The position numbers and the translations under genes were made by a program. A DNA stretch of 64,000 nt. It comes from Acidilutibacter cellobiosedens. Its GTDB lineage: Bacteria; Bacillota; Clostridia; Tissierellales; Acidilutibacteraceae. This document shows, in pieces, positions 50,505 to 59,572 of the stretch. Numbering within the stretch: position 1 is the stretch's first letter; every line of letters begins with the position of its first letter. Below the pieces are notes generated by a model. The model ran no database searches. It was given only the letters and a program-made list of their open reading frames with translations, and had not been told where the DNA came from. Location: NCBI RefSeq assembly GCF_004103715.1, contig NZ_CP035282.1, forward strand, positions 2,966,673 to 3,030,672, in the 5' to 3' direction.

Positions 50505-52949
50505 TTATCTATTTAATACAGGTTCCTTATTAAATATCAATTTATCTCCATCATAATTAATTAATATATTATCTGTCTTAGACACATTACCTTTAAGAAT
50601 TTCCTCAGCCAGCTGATCCTCTATCATACTTCTTATAACCCTCTCCAAAGGTCTTGCCCCAAATTCAGGGTCAAATCCTTTCTTACTTATGAAGCTTCTT
50701 GTTTCATCGCTTATTTTCACATTGATATCCATTTTTTTGAGCCTCTTCTGCAGATTCTTAATCATTATATCCACAATTTCTTTTACCTGGGTTTCATTAA
50801 GAGAATGGAATATAATTATGTCATCAATTCTGTTCAAAAACTCAGGTCTGAATGTTCTTCTTAATTCTGCCTGTATAGTTTCCTTCATTTTTTCATATTC
50901 TTCCTTTTCCTCTGAAGACTGCCTTGTAAATCCGAGGACATTTTGCTTTTTAAGCAAAGTTGCCCCTACATTTGATGTCATAATTATCACCGTATTCTTG
51001 AAATCCACAGTCCTTCCCTTAGAATCCGTAAGTCTTCCGTCATCTAATATTTGAAGAAGAACATTAAATACATCCGGATGAGCCTTTTCTATTTCATCAA
51101 ACAATATTACGGAATAAGGTCTCCTTCTAACCATTTCCGTTAACTGTCCTCCTTCATCATATCCTACATACCCCGGAGGAGAACCTATTAATTTCGATAC
51201 AGAATATTTCTCCATATACTCCGACATATCAACCCTTATCATAGCATCTTCGTCGCCAAATAATGCCTCCGCTAAAGCTTTCGCAAGATAAGTTTTGCCC
51301 ACTCCTGTAGGCCCTACAAAGATAAAAGTTCCTATAGGCTTTTTAGGATCCTTAAGCCCTACTCTTGCTCTTCTAACAGCTCTTGAAACGGCTTCGACTG
51401 CTTTATCTTGCCCAACGACCTTTTCATGAAGAACTTTTTCTAAATTAAGAAGTCTTTGGCTTTCTTCCATTGTCATTTTATTCACAGGAATCCCAGTCCA
51501 GTTTGAAACTACAGCAGCTATTTCATCATATCCGACTTCTATATTAGAATCCTTCTTTTCTTTATCCCATTGAGATTTTTTGAATTCCATCTCTGCTTTT
51601 ATTTTTCTTTCCATATCTCTTACTTTCGCTGCTTTTTCATAATTTTGATTATTAATTGCTTCTTCTTTTTCCTGAGATAATTCTTCCAACTTATCTTCTA
51701 AGCTTTTCAAACCATTAGGAGTTGTTATTGATTTCAATCTCACCATGGAAGCAGCTTCATCCATTAAATCTATTGCCTTATCGGGAAGAAATCTATCTGT
51801 TATATATCTGGCCGAAAGCTCTACAGCAGCTTTTATTCCCTGGTCAGTTATTTTGACTCTATGATAAGCTTCATATCTATCTCTTAGCCCTTCAAGTATT
51901 TTAATTGTATCTTCTATTGTGGGTTCTTCAACCATTATGGGCTGAAATCTTCTCTCTAAAGCAGAATCCTTTTCTATATGTTTTCTATATTCATCAGTAG
52001 TTGTCGCACCTATTATTTGAAGTTCTCCCCGAGCCAAAACCGGTTTTAATATATTCGACGCATCTATCGCTCCTTCTGCTGCTCCCGCCCCAACTATGGT
52101 ATGGAGTTCATCAATAAACAATATAACGTCCTTAGATTCTTTCAGCTCCTTCATAACTGCTTTAAATCTTTCTTCAAATTCTCCTCTATATTTAGCTCCT
52201 GCAATCATGCTTGCCAAATCCAAGGATACAACTCTTTTATCCTTAATCATATCCGGAACTTTTCCTTCAATTATCTTTTGAGCTAATCCTTCTGCAATTG
52301 CTGTCTTTCCTACCCCCGGTTCTCCAATTAAGCATGGGTTATTCTTAGTTCTTCTGCTCAGCACCTGAATTACTCTCTCTATTTCTTTCGTTCTCCCTAT
52401 GACAGGATCTATTTTACCATCTTTTGCAAGCTTATTTAAATCAGAACTGTATTTATCGAGATTAGGAGTGCTGCTCCTACTTCTTCCGTCTCCCTGAGAT
52501 GCCTTCATATTATTTTCTGTAAGCATTTCTATAACATCTTCTCTTAGCTTTTCTACATCAACTCCTAAGCTTCTTAAGACAACTACAGCTACCCCTTCTC
52601 CTTCTTCCAATAATCCAAGAAGAATATGCTCAGTTCCTATATAATTATTTCCTAAGTTCCTTGCTTCCAAAAATCCCAATTCAAATACTCTTTTAGTCCT
52701 AGGAGTGAATCCTAATATATCCGTTTCATAACTGCCATATCCTACAGCCTTTATTATTTGTTCTCTTAAAATATCCACATTCAATCCTGCATTTTTCAAC
52801 GATTGGGCAGCAATACCTTCATCTTCTTCTAATAATCCCAAAAGCAGATGCTCCGTTCCTACATAATTATGTCTTAGCTTTTGAGCTTCTTGCTGAGCCA
52901 AGAGCATTACTTTTTGAGCACTTTCTGTAAATCTTCCAAACATTGCCAT
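50505..52949 (-). CDS. clpC: ATP-dependent Clp protease ATPase subunit ClpC
   Basis: 814 residues. Two Clp N repeats (about 1-145), first AAA module with GEPGVGKTAIAEGLAQ and FIDELHTIVGAGAAEG, a UVR/M-domain around 415-455, second module with GPTGVGKTYLAKALAE, and the ClpP-binding loop NVLGF. It degrades misfolded or arginine-phosphorylated proteins with ClpP and McsB. Last gene of the CtsR-controlled operon. Confidence 0.98.
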   Translation of the reverse strand: MAMFGRFTESAQKVMLLAQQEAQKLRHNYVGTEHLLLGLLEEDEGIAAQSLKNAGLNVDILREQIIKAVGYGSYETDILGFTPRTKRVFELGFLEARNLGNNYIGTEHILLGLLEEGEGVAVVVLRSLGVDVEKLREDVIEMLTENNMKASQGDGRSRSSTPNLDKYSSDLNKLAKDGKIDPVIGRTKEIERVIQVLSRRTKNNPCLIGEPGVGKTAIAEGLAQKIIEGKVPDMIKDKRVVSLDLASMIAGAKYRGEFEERFKAVMKELKESKDVILFIDELHTIVGAGAAEGAIDASNILKPVLARGELQIIGATTTDEYRKHIEKDSALERRFQPIMVEEPTIEDTIKILEGLRDRYEAYHRVKITDQGIKAAVELSARYITDRFLPDKAIDLMDEAASMVRLKSITTPNGLKSLEDKLEELSQEKEEAINNQNYEKAAKVRDMERKIKAEMEFKKSQWDKEKKDSNIEVGYDEIAAVVSNWTGIPVNKMTMEESQRLLNLEKVLHEKVVGQDKAVEAVSRAVRRARVGLKDPKKPIGTFIFVGPTGVGKTYLAKALAEALFGDEDAMIRVDMSEYMEKYSVSKLIGSPPGYVGYDEGGQLTEMVRRRPYSVILFDEIEKAHPDVFNVLLQILDDGRLTDSKGRTVDFKNTVIIMTSNVGATLLKKQNVLGFTRQSSEEKEEYEKMKETIQAELRRTFRPEFLNRIDDIIIFHSLNETQVKEIVDIMIKNLQKRLKKMDINVKISDETRSFISKKGFDPEFGARPLERVIRSMIEDQLAEEILKGNVSKTDNILINYDGDKLIFNKEPVLNR

Positions 52950-52963
52950 AATATCCCTCCTTC

Positions 52964-53977
52964 TTAAAACCTTTCTCGTATCAACTCAGCTCTTTTTATA
53001 TCTCTTTCTTCTGGAATCATATCTTTTCCGTAATATCTTTGTAAACTTGACGGTTGGCACAAAATCATCAGTTGATCTATATCCTTTAATTTTATATCTT
53101 TAATTATACCCATTTCTATACCCATCTTTATATCGGAAAATAATTTCATTGTCTCACTGGAAGTTATAACTCTTGAATATTTAAGCAGACCTAATGCGCG
53201 AAATACTCTATCTTCCATATCGATTTTTTGGGTTTCCAATAACTTTAATCTCAGATTTCTTTCTTTCTCAATGACCTCCAAAATTACACTTTTTAATTTC
53301 TGAACTATTTCTTCTTCCGTTTCTCCCAGTGTTGTCTGATTTGATATTTGAAATAAATTTCCTAATATTTGACTTCCTTCCCCATATATCCCTCTCACAG
53401 TGAGTCCTATTTGATTCAATGCAGAGATCAGACTATCTATATACCCCGTTAACACCAAACAAGGCAAATGAACCATACACGATATTCTCATGCCTGTTCC
53501 CACATTAGTTGGACAAGATGTAAGATAACCAAACTTTTCACTGTAAGCATAATCTATATTCTTTTCCAAGAAATCATCAATTTCAGAACAAAGTTTCCAT
53601 CCTTCCTCCAGATACAATCCGGGAAATAAGACCTGCATCCTCAAATGATCTTCTTCATTAATCATAATAGTAACCGCTTCATCTTCCCGTAAAAAAAAGC
53701 TTGATTTATCAGGAACTTCTATAAGTCCGGGACTTATGAGATGTTCTTCAACATATGCTCTTCTCTCTAAGGAAGATAAATCTTCTATTCTTTTAAAATT
53801 ATATTTCTCAGGCAGATTACTTTTTTCCATAGCATTTAAAATCTTCTCCGTAACAACCTGAGATTCGTTTAGACTCATTCGTTGGGGAAATTTTTCATCT
53901 CTTATATTTCTGGCAAGTCTCACTCTGCTGCTTACCACAACATCTTCATCTATACCTTCTCTATCGAGCCACTTCAC
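52964..53977 (-). CDS. mcsB: Protein arginine kinase McsB
   Basis: 337 residues with a GTG start (VKWLDREGIDEDVVVSSRVR) 10 nt after the mcsA stop and AGAGGTG upstream; the longer form overlaps mcsA. The phosphagen-kinase-like core shows VVVSSRVRLARNIRD and SCPTNVGTGMRISCMVHLP with the catalytic Cys. It phosphorylates arginines to mark proteins for ClpCP and inactivates CtsR. Confidence 0.95.
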   Translation of the reverse strand: MKWLDREGIDEDVVVSSRVRLARNIRDEKFPQRMSLNESQVVTEKILNAMEKSNLPEKYNFKRIEDLSSLERRAYVEEHLISPGLIEVPDKSSFFLREDEAVTIMINEEDHLRMQVLFPGLYLEEGWKLCSEIDDFLEKNIDYAYSEKFGYLTSCPTNVGTGMRISCMVHLPCLVLTGYIDSLISALNQIGLTVRGIYGEGSQILGNLFQISNQTTLGETEEEIVQKLKSVILEVIEKERNLRLKLLETQKIDMEDRVFRALGLLKYSRVITSSETMKLFSDIKMGIEMGIIKDIKLKDIDQLMILCQPSSLQRYYGKDMIPEERDIKRAELIRERF

Positions 53978-53987
53978 TATATCACCT

Positions 53988-54494
53988 CTATTTCTGTTCA
54001 ATATCCTTCTGAAGCTTCTTTATTTTATCCCTTATAACGGCCGCCCTTTCAAATTGCTCTTCTTTTACATAGTTATCCAGTTGAACTTTGAGCTTATCTA
54101 TTTCAGTTCTTATTCCTATGGTCCCTATAGATGCCTTAGGAATTTTCCCTATATGGTTATTATGACCATGAATTTCCGTTAATAAGGGAATCAATTTTTC
54201 TTTAAAAGATATATAACAATTTGGACATCCTAATTTTCCTGTCTGTTTAAATTCATTATAATCCATACCACAATAGGAACATTTTAAATCATATTTATTT
54301 TCCTTAACAGTTTCTCCTTGTATATTATCTATTAATCCCGTCAAAAATTTGTGAAAAGAAAAATTAGTATCAAAATCCAAATCCTTGTATTCTTTAGCAC
54401 ACTCGCTACAAAGATGAATCTCCGTCACCACTCCGTTAACTATTTTAGTATAATGCATAGTTGCTGGTCTTTTCTTGCATTGCTGACATAACAT
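53988..54494 (-). CDS. mcsA: McsA, zinc-finger activator of McsB
   Basis: 168 residues. Two zinc-finger pairs: MLCQQCKKRPATMHY with HLCSECAKEYK, and CSYCGMDYNEFKQTGKLGCP then NCYISF. The C-terminal UVR motif covers LKVQLDNYVKEEQFERAAVI then RDKIKKLQKDIE. It stimulates the McsB kinase. It lies between ctsR and mcsB in the usual order. Confidence 0.96.
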   Translation of the reverse strand: MLCQQCKKRPATMHYTKIVNGVVTEIHLCSECAKEYKDLDFDTNFSFHKFLTGLIDNIQGETVKENKYDLKCSYCGMDYNEFKQTGKLGCPNCYISFKEKLIPLLTEIHGHNNHIGKIPKASIGTIGIRTEIDKLKVQLDNYVKEEQFERAAVIRDKIKKLQKDIEQK

Positions 54495-54510
54495 GATCCT
54501 TCTACCCCCT

Positions 54511-54972
54511 TTATTCTCGTAACAATACTAAAAGCATATTTTTAAGTATATCTGCTCTCAATTCATTCCTATTGTCATAAACATTCTTAAGCGTTCTATC
54601 TCCAATTGCAATTTTCATCATATCTCCTTCTCTTTCAGTTACGATACCTTCCTCACTTAGTCTTTCAATAATACTATATGCTTTGGTTTTAGATATAGAT
54701 TGCCCTATAGTATTAACTAACAAATCATTAATATCACTATCTTCAGATATTCCCACCTTTACAATTTTTATATATCCTCCTCCGCCTCTCCTGCTTTCTA
54801 TATAATACCCTTTGTATGGAGTAAACCTCGTAGTAAGGACATAATTTATTTGTGAAGGAGCACAATCAAAATATTGTGCCAATTCATTTCTTTGAATTTC
54901 AACTACTCCGTTATCAGTTTCATCTAGTAAATTCTTGATAAATTCTTCAATTATGTTACTCAACCTCGGCAT
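54511..54972 (-). CDS. ctsR: Transcriptional repressor CtsR
   Basis: 153 residues starting MPRLSNIIEEFIKNLLDETD, with AGGGTGATAAAA upstream; a three-codon extension is rejected. The winged-helix DNA-binding region has LAQYFDCAPSQINYVLTTRF then TPYKGYYIESRRGGGGYIKI, whose glycine-rich wing senses heat. It represses clp genes. A matching operator lies just upstream. Confidence 0.97.
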   Translation of the reverse strand: MPRLSNIIEEFIKNLLDETDNGVVEIQRNELAQYFDCAPSQINYVLTTRFTPYKGYYIESRRGGGGYIKIVKVGISEDSDINDLLVNTIGQSISKTKAYSIIERLSEEGIVTEREGDMMKIAIGDRTLKNVYDNRNELRADILKNMLLVLLRE

Positions 54973-54990
54973 TTTTATCACCCTAATTTA

Positions 54991-55013
54991 TTTGACTTTG
55001 ACTTTCTTTGCCT
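54991..55013 (-). promoter_or_regulatory. CtsR operator
   Basis: Minus strand AGGCAAA-GAA-AGTCAAA followed at once by an overlapping AGTCAAA. The consensus is two RGTCAAA heptads 3 nt apart; the second is perfect and the first has one mismatch. It lies about 20 bp before the ctsR ATG, so CtsR probably represses its own operon. Confidence 0.85.
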
Positions 55014-55173
55014 TTCTATACTAATTTTCTCCTATATAATACTTTTTTTCAACATTCAATATAATTCATATATCCATAAAATATAATAATATCATCAGTA
55101 GATAAGCATTTATATGATATTATTTCAATATTTCTCCCATTTTCTCGTCTTAATCATAATAAATTCAAACATA
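55014..55173. other. Intergenic region with the unassigned ctsR promoter
   Basis: About 160 bp of AT-rich sequence before the CtsR operator, holding likely promoter elements that could not be placed with certainty (TATATA-like -10s are several). No gene is visible. Confidence 0.5.
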
Positions 55174-55280
55174 TAAAAAAATCTCTATTGAAATATTGAC
55201 ATATTAAGGAAACTTCTTTTATCCATTCAGGGCTAAATATGTACTAAGATAAATCGGGGTTTCTCTATGGGTTATAAAAA
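55174..55280 (+). repeat. Dispersed repeat family, copy E
   Basis: Reads AAAAAAATCTCTATTGAAAT, ATTGACATATTAAG, then the middle with ATCCATT and TACTAAGATAAAT, and ends CTCTATGGGTTATAAAAA. The right end joins the U-tract of the terminator that follows the EF-G-like gene. The left hairpin is degraded in this copy. Confidence 0.75.
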
Positions 55281-55314
55281 GGCCTTGGATTTTAATCAAA
55301 ATCCAAGGTCTTTT
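55276..55314 (-). terminator. Terminator after the EF-G-like gene
   Basis: Minus strand: AAAGACCTTGGATTTT pairs with AAAATCCAAGGCCTTTTT around GATT, followed by ATAACCC of repeat copy E. Strong. Confidence 0.9.
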
Positions 55315-55330
55315 ATATATCTGAAATTTT

Positions 55331-57388
55331 TTAATCCTTTTTGGATTCTTCAATTATTTTTTGACTTATATTTGCGGGAACTTCTTCATATCTTACAAAA
55401 TGCATTGTGAAACTTCCTCTTGCCTGAGTCATACTTCTTAAATCTATGGCATATTTAAACAACTCGGCCTGAGGAGCTTCAGCTATAACAAGCTGCATTC
55501 CATCTTCCTGTTGTTCCATCCCCAAAATTTTGCCTCTTCGTTTATTCATATCACCCATTATATCACCCATATAAGCATCAGGAATTAGTATTTCTACTCT
55601 CATTATAGGTTCCAGCAAAACAGGATTTGCTGCTTCCATACCCTTCTTAAAGGCTATAGATGCCGCTATTTTAAATGCCATTTCGTTAGAATCCACAGGA
55701 TGATAAGAACCGTCAAATAAAACAGCTTTAACATTAACTACGGGATATCCTGCTAGAACTCCCTTGTCTAAACATTCTCTCAGTCCCTTTTCAACTGCCG
55801 GTATATATTGTCTTGGAACCGCTCCTCCAAATACCTCTTCATCAAATATAAATTCTTCCTCCGTCGGTTCAAATCTTACGTGAACATCTCCATATTGTCC
55901 TGCTCCACCGGATTGTTTCTTATGTTTTCCCTGTACACTGGAGGTACCCTTTATGGTTTCCCTATAAGCAATCTTGGGATCAGCCATGTTTACATCTACT
56001 CCAAATGTATTCTTAAGCTTGTTCACTATAACTGACAACTGCATATTTCCTTGCCCGCCTATTAACAATTGTTTCGTTTCCTTATTTCTGTTTAATACAA
56101 AAGTAGGATCTTCTTCCGTAAGCCTCTGTAGAGAACTCCCTATTTTTTCCTCATCGCCTTTGGTTTTAGGTTCCACGGCCATAAACAAACAAGGTTCAGG
56201 ATATTGTATCTTTTCATATTGAATAGGATTTGATTTATCGCATAAAGTATCTCCTGTTTGAGTAAACTGCAGTTTTGAAGTTGCTCCTATATCTCCCGCA
56301 TCTATCTCCGATACTTCCAATTGAGTTTTTCCTCTTAATGCAAACAATCCTCCCAATTTTTCCGCACTATCTTTGTTGCTGTTAAATATTTCCTTATCCT
56401 TTGTAATCTTTCCGGATATCACTTTAAATACAGACAATTTACCAACAAACGGGTCAACTATTGTTTTAAACACGAGAGCAGAAAAAGGTTCCTTACTATC
56501 AACCTTTCTCGACATTTCCTTTTCTCCGCTCATTCCTTTATATTCTCCTACTTCGTTTGGAGCAGGGATATATCTTTCAATTAAATTTAACAATAAGTCA
56601 ATACTTATATCTTTATCAGCCGAACCAGGAATCAGAGGAACTAAATCTCCATTTTTAACAGCAATTTTAAGGCCCTTTCTTATTTCTTCCTCTGTAAATG
56701 ATTCTCCGTCAAAATATTTTTCCATTAAAGCTTCATCTGTCTCTGCTATCTTTTCTATTAAATCATCATTGATAGAGTTCATTTCTGATTGCAGTTCAGA
56801 AGGAATATCAACTGTTTTTACTTCTCGTCCATTATATTCCTTTGCTATTTTATCAATAACATCTACTACACCTTTAAAATCATCGGAACGGTATATAGGC
56901 AATCCAAAAGGTACAACCTTTTCCCCAAATTTATCTTTTATATCTGAAAGAAGTTTTTCAAAATTTATATTTTCTTTATCCATTTTGTTCATAAACATTA
57001 TTGTTGGAACTTTATTTTTTTGAGTATATTGCCACGCTTTTTCCGTACCAACTTCTATACCTGATGAAGCATCTATTACTATTACCGCTCCATCAGCCGC
57101 TCTAAGTGCTCCGTACATTTCTCCGATAAAATCAAAATATCCTGGGGTATCAAGAAAATTATATTTAATATCTTTTAATTCAATAGGTATAACTGATGTT
57201 CCAATTGAAATTTTCCTTGAGATTTCCTCTTTATCAAAATCGGAAGCAGTATTCCCATCATCTGTTCTTCCCTGTCTCTTAGTTACATCTGTAACATATA
57301 AGGCAGCTTCCGAGATTGTTGTTTTTCCACTACTGCCATGCCCTATCAAAGCAATATTTCTGACCTGACCAGTTTGATATTCTTTCAT
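55331..57388 (-). CDS. EF-G-like translational GTPase (EF-G2 type)
   Basis: 685 residues with the full five-domain EF-G layout. G1 IGHGSSGKTTISEAA, G4 MNKMDKENINF; domain IV has GGAGQYGDVHVRFEPTEEEF and domain V RSMTQARGSFTMHF. In G3 the usual DTPGH is DTPGY (DTPGYFDFIGEM), so the catalytic His is replaced by Tyr, as I recall for the EF-G2 branch. Its cellular role is not known. It is divergent from hisC, between ctsR and the liv genes. Confidence 0.9.
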   Translation of the reverse strand: MKEYQTGQVRNIALIGHGSSGKTTISEAALYVTDVTKRQGRTDDGNTASDFDKEEISRKISIGTSVIPIELKDIKYNFLDTPGYFDFIGEMYGALRAADGAVIVIDASSGIEVGTEKAWQYTQKNKVPTIMFMNKMDKENINFEKLLSDIKDKFGEKVVPFGLPIYRSDDFKGVVDVIDKIAKEYNGREVKTVDIPSELQSEMNSINDDLIEKIAETDEALMEKYFDGESFTEEEIRKGLKIAVKNGDLVPLIPGSADKDISIDLLLNLIERYIPAPNEVGEYKGMSGEKEMSRKVDSKEPFSALVFKTIVDPFVGKLSVFKVISGKITKDKEIFNSNKDSAEKLGGLFALRGKTQLEVSEIDAGDIGATSKLQFTQTGDTLCDKSNPIQYEKIQYPEPCLFMAVEPKTKGDEEKIGSSLQRLTEEDPTFVLNRNKETKQLLIGGQGNMQLSVIVNKLKNTFGVDVNMADPKIAYRETIKGTSSVQGKHKKQSGGAGQYGDVHVRFEPTEEEFIFDEEVFGGAVPRQYIPAVEKGLRECLDKGVLAGYPVVNVKAVLFDGSYHPVDSNEMAFKIAASIAFKKGMEAANPVLLEPIMRVEILIPDAYMGDIMGDMNKRRGKILGMEQQEDGMQLVIAEAPQAELFKYAIDLRSMTQARGSFTMHFVRYEEVPANISQKIIEESKKD

Positions 57389-57581
57389 TATATCTTTTCC
57401 CCCTTAACCAGCGTATTTGTTATTGGTAAGTATTCTACAAAGATTTTAAAATTCCTTTTAAAGCCTAATATTTTCCTACGGATAATATTTCCTACCACGC
57501 CGAAAATATGCAAAACACAATATTAAAACACTCTATTTTAAATTATAGCATGAAACATATAATTATCATAGTATTTTTTTG
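57389..57581. other. Divergent gap between EF-G-like gene and hisC
   Basis: About 190 bp, AT-rich. Presumably contains the promoter of the EF-G-like gene; I could not assign it. A short inverted repeat TTTTCCTACGG/CCTACCACGCCG region is not convincing. Confidence 0.4.
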
Positions 57582-57610
57582 TTGTCTATATCTATAATTA
57601 CTGATATACT
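57582..57610 (+). promoter_or_regulatory. Promoter of hisC
   Basis: -35 TTGTCT (57582-57587), 17-nt spacer, -10 TATACT (57605-57610), about 30 bp before the start codon. Confidence 0.7.
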
Positions 57611-57640
57611 AAATATGAAAAACTTTGAGAGGAGTTGGTT

Positions 57641-58726
57641 TTGTTGACATTATCTTATAGAAAAGAATTAAAGAATTTGATCCCTTATAAGCCGGGAAAA
57701 CCCATAGAAGATGTAAAAAGAGAATATGGGTTAGACAAGGTCATCAAATTGGCTTCAAATGAAAATCCTTTAGGTTGTTCTGAGAAGGTCAAAGAAGCGA
57801 TAACTCGTGCTTTAAATGACTTATCTATATATCCTGACGGAAATGCAACTTTACTTAAAGAAAGTATATCTAAAAAATACAACATTCCTGTAGATGAAAT
57901 CCTTCCCACCAGTGGCTCTGATGAAATGATAGATTTGATAGCAAAGACTTTTATTGAAAAAGATGATGAAGCAATAATGGCTGATATAACGTTCCCACGA
58001 TATGCCGCTACGACAAATATGATGGGAGGAGTACCTGTAATAGTTCCTCTGAAAAATTATACTCATGATTTAACGGCGATATTAAAAGCTATAACTCCCA
58101 AGACAAAAATTATATGGATATGCAATCCAAATAATCCGACCGGAACTATATGCTCGGAAGAAGAGGTAATAGATTTCTTAAACAAAGTACCTCAAAATGT
58201 AGCAGTTGCTTATGACATAGCTTATGGCGAATATGTGGAAAGAAAAGATTATCCTCGAAATAGTATCGATTTCATAAAAAAATATCCCAATGTTATGGTA
58301 ATGAAAACATTTTCTAAAGCATATGGCCTTGCCGGTCTAAGAGTTGCTTATACAATAGCAAACAAAGAAATTATCGAAAATATCAATAAAGTAAGAGGTC
58401 CCTTTAATGTAAACTCCTTGGCTCAAATAGCTGCGGTTGCGGCATTAAAAGATGAAGAATTTCTTAAAAAAACTTATAAAGCAAATATTGAAGGAAAAAA
58501 ATATTTATACCAGCAGTTTGATGATATGAAATTATCATATCCCCCTTCCGAAGCAAATCATATTTACGTAAATATAGAAAGGGATGCAAATGAAACATTC
58601 ATTGAACTTCAAAAAAGAGGAATAATAATCCGTCCTATGGGTGGAACATGGATAAGAGTTTCAATTGGTACCATGGAGGAAAACCGATTATTCATTAAAA
58701 ATTTAAAAGACATTCTAAATAAATAA
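57641..58726 (+). CDS. hisC: Histidinol-phosphate aminotransferase family protein
   Basis: 361 residues from a TTG start (TTG also at 57644) behind GAGAGGAG. PLP-fold type I: ASNENPLGCSEKVKEAI, GSDEMIDLIAKTF, CNPNNPTGTICSEEEV, and the PLP-binding Lys in FSKAYGLAGLRVAY. This branch includes HisC and related enzymes acting on aromatic or histidinol phosphate substrates. No other his gene lies nearby, so the true substrate is uncertain. The stop overlaps the start of repeat copy F. Confidence 0.88.
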   Translation: MLTLSYRKELKNLIPYKPGKPIEDVKREYGLDKVIKLASNENPLGCSEKVKEAITRALNDLSIYPDGNATLLKESISKKYNIPVDEILPTSGSDEMIDLIAKTFIEKDDEAIMADITFPRYAATTNMMGGVPVIVPLKNYTHDLTAILKAITPKTKIIWICNPNNPTGTICSEEEVIDFLNKVPQNVAVAYDIAYGEYVERKDYPRNSIDFIKKYPNVMVMKTFSKAYGLAGLRVAYTIANKEIIENINKVRGPFNVNSLAQIAAVAALKDEEFLKKTYKANIEGKKYLYQQFDDMKLSYPPSEANHIYVNIERDANETFIELQKRGIIIRPMGGTWIRVSIGTMEENRLFIKNLKDILNK

Positions 58727-58806
58727 AAAAGTTTCTATCTAAACATTAGCATATTAAAAACGCTTTTTTGAAACCCATTTTAAAACTTTCCTGTGGGTTA
58801 TAAAAA
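58725..58806 (+). repeat. Dispersed repeat family, copy F (shorter)
   Basis: Reads AAAAAAGTTTCTATCTAAAC, ATTAGCATATTAAAAACG, CTTTTTTGAAACCCATTT and CCTGTGGGTTATAAAAA. AACCCA pairs with TGGGTT. The central 20-25 bp seen in copies A, E and G is lacking. It lies directly after the hisC stop and its right end joins a minus-strand terminator. Confidence 0.75.
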
Positions 58807-58820
58807 TCCAGAGGTTCTGG
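58801..58820 (-). terminator. Short terminator after livF
   Basis: Minus strand: CCAGA-ACC-TCTGG followed by ATTTTTATAA. The stem has only 5 bp, so it may work with the preceding hairpin GGGGA-GGCAA ... TTGCC-TCCCC (58825-58858). Confidence 0.6.
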
Positions 58821-58824
58821 GGAC

Positions 58825-58858
58825 ATGGCAACATATAGATTGCCTTCCCCTATATGGC
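58825..58858 (-). other. Stable hairpin in the livF 3' region
   Basis: Minus strand: GGGGA and GGCAA pair in turn with TTGCC and TCCCC around a 8-nt loop, just after the livF stop. GC-rich in an AT-rich setting; likely mRNA 3' end protection or part of the terminator. Confidence 0.55.
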
Positions 58859-58866
58859 CTCAAATA

Positions 58867-59571
58867 TTATCCTCCAAGGTAAGCTTTCTTTACCTTTTCA
58901 TCATTTAAAAGGCTTGCCGCGTCTCCTTCCATATCAATTACCCCATTTCTGATTATATAGGCTCTATTCGTATATTTAAGGGCCATATTAGCATTCTGTT
59001 CAACCAATAAGATTGTAGTGCCATTTTCATTTATATCTTGTATAATCGAAAAAATTTCTTTAACAATTATAGGTGCCAATCCCATGGACGGTTCGTCCAA
59101 TAACAATATGTTCGGTCTCGAAAGAAGTGCTCTGCCAATAGAAAGCATCTGCTGCTCCCCTCCGGATAAATTACCTGCATATTGATTTTTCCTTTCATAA
59201 AGTTTTGGAAATAAAGAAAATACTTTATCCATATCCTTTTTTATTTGGGGTTTATCAGTCCTTGTAAAGGCTCCCATTTCAATATTTTCAAGAACGGACA
59301 TAGTCGAAAATACCCTTCTTCCTTCCGGCACATGCGATATTCCCATCTTAACAATATCCGAAGCAGAATATTTGCTTATATCCCGGCCATCATATTCTAT
59401 ACTTCCGGACTTCAATTTTTTAATTCCCGATATGGTACGCAATGTTGTAGTCTTACCGGCCCCATTAGAACCAATTAATGTTACTATTTCTCCCTTGTTT
59501 ACCTTTAAGCTTACATCTTTCAAAACATGAATGGCTCCATAGTAAACATTCAAATTATGCAATTCAAGCAT
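58867..59571 (-). CDS. livF: Branched-chain amino acid ABC transporter ATPase LivF
   Basis: 234 residues starting MLELHNLNVYYGAIHVLKDV, with GGAGGTG upstream; the five-codon extension is rejected. Walker A LIGSNGAGKTTTLRTI, signature LSGGEQQMLSIGRAL, Walker B ILLLDEPSMGLAPIIV and the LVEQN switch. The EQQMLSIGRAL and EPSMGLAP forms are typical of LivF. It powers the importer with LivG. It overlaps livG's end closely (2-bp gap). Confidence 0.97.
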   Translation of the reverse strand: MLELHNLNVYYGAIHVLKDVSLKVNKGEIVTLIGSNGAGKTTTLRTISGIKKLKSGSIEYDGRDISKYSASDIVKMGISHVPEGRRVFSTMSVLENIEMGAFTRTDKPQIKKDMDKVFSLFPKLYERKNQYAGNLSGGEQQMLSIGRALLSRPNILLLDEPSMGLAPIIVKEIFSIIQDINENGTTILLVEQNANMALKYTNRAYIIRNGVIDMEGDAASLLNDEKVKKAYLGG

Positions 59572-59572
59572 A

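Noticed and set aside
56373-57023. 216-codon open frame opposite the EF-G-like gene
   Set aside because: Lies wholly antisense to a clear GTPase gene and has no recognisable motif or ribosome site.
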